From contig JAMNXX010000246.1 in NCBI GenBank assembly GCA_023623095.1, positions 1-5,563 on the forward strand: DNA of 5,563 bases, given 5' to 3'. The DNA is from Bacillota bacterium (GTDB lineage: Bacteria; Bacillota; Clostridia; Peptostreptococcales; Thermotaleaceae). The position numbers were made by a program, and so were the translations under genes. Positions 5,496 to 5,563 of this stretch are shown here, piece after piece (position 1 is the first letter of the stretch; each line of letters starts with the position of its first letter). The notes under the pieces are model-generated. The model made no database searches, had not been told where the DNA came from, and saw only the letters and a program-made list of their open reading frames with translations.

Positions 5496-5550
5496 GCAGT
5501 ATACGAACGAATCATTTCGGGCTAAAGAAAGCAAAATCACCGTGCCGATT

Positions 5551-5563
5551 GTAGGGCGCGATA
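5551..5563 (+). repeat. Start of another GTAG-family repeat, cut by the window end
   Basis: GTAGGGCGCG begins at 5551 and resembles the GTAGGGGCG head of the other units, with one G fewer. Only 13 bases are visible, so the assignment is tentative. Confidence 0.3.

Noticed and set aside
5475..5525. Small open frame of 16 codons (MRYDISYAVY...) after the promoter at 5373
   Set aside because: No ribosome binding site precedes it and it overlaps an AT-rich inverted repeat; chance is sufficient.

Overview
The window looks like chromosomal DNA of a low- to mid-GC Firmicute, most likely a member of the Clostridia. The evidence is strong AGGAGG/AGGGGG-type ribosome binding sites, AT-rich intergenic DNA with TGnTATAAT-type promoters, and the conserved gene block fsa/tal - glpX - rho. 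That block is the core of the Bacillus subtilis order fbaA - ywjH(tal) - murAB - glpX - rho - rpmE. The closer taxon cannot be fixed from the sequence alone.

Layout. Bases 2-547 are the 3' end of a gene that starts before the window. Its product is built of tandem beta-rich repeats and looks like an exported or surface protein. A 442-base gap follows, holding a strong intrinsic terminator (652-700) and a cluster of decayed GTAG-headed repeat units (748-927). Bases 990-1652 encode a 220-residue cysteine-rich protein with three putative zinc-binding modules, two of which are an internal duplication. I do not recognise this protein. It ends at its own terminator (1801-1826), which sits at the end of a roughly 70-bp near-tandem DNA duplication. 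A promoter flanked by an 8-bp inverted repeat (1839-1883) and a very stable leader hairpin (1926-1954) then precede fsa (2050-2697). glpX (2853-3821) and rho (probable TTG start, 3919-5304) follow in the same direction. No intrinsic terminator is visible between them, but two extended -10 elements lie before glpX. After rho come an AT-rich inverted repeat, a textbook promoter (5373-5401), another GTAG-type hairpin on the minus strand, and the start of a further copy cut by the window end.

How the genes work together. The fsa-family enzyme carries the residues of a transaldolase rather than of a true fructose-6-phosphate aldolase, so it probably serves the non-oxidative pentose phosphate pathway. 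GlpX hydrolyses fructose-1,6-bisphosphate to fructose-6-phosphate in gluconeogenesis. The two enzymes therefore share fructose-6-phosphate. Rho is the transcription termination helicase; its linkage to these genes is conserved in Firmicutes without a known direct functional link.

Most of the window is ordinary housekeeping DNA. The points worth a second look are the zinc-module protein, the dispersed GTAG-hairpin repeat family, the probable misplacement of the rho start with a hairpin over the first ATG, and the putative operator around the fsa promoter. I see no CRISPR array, transposase, tRNA, rRNA or recognised riboswitch.
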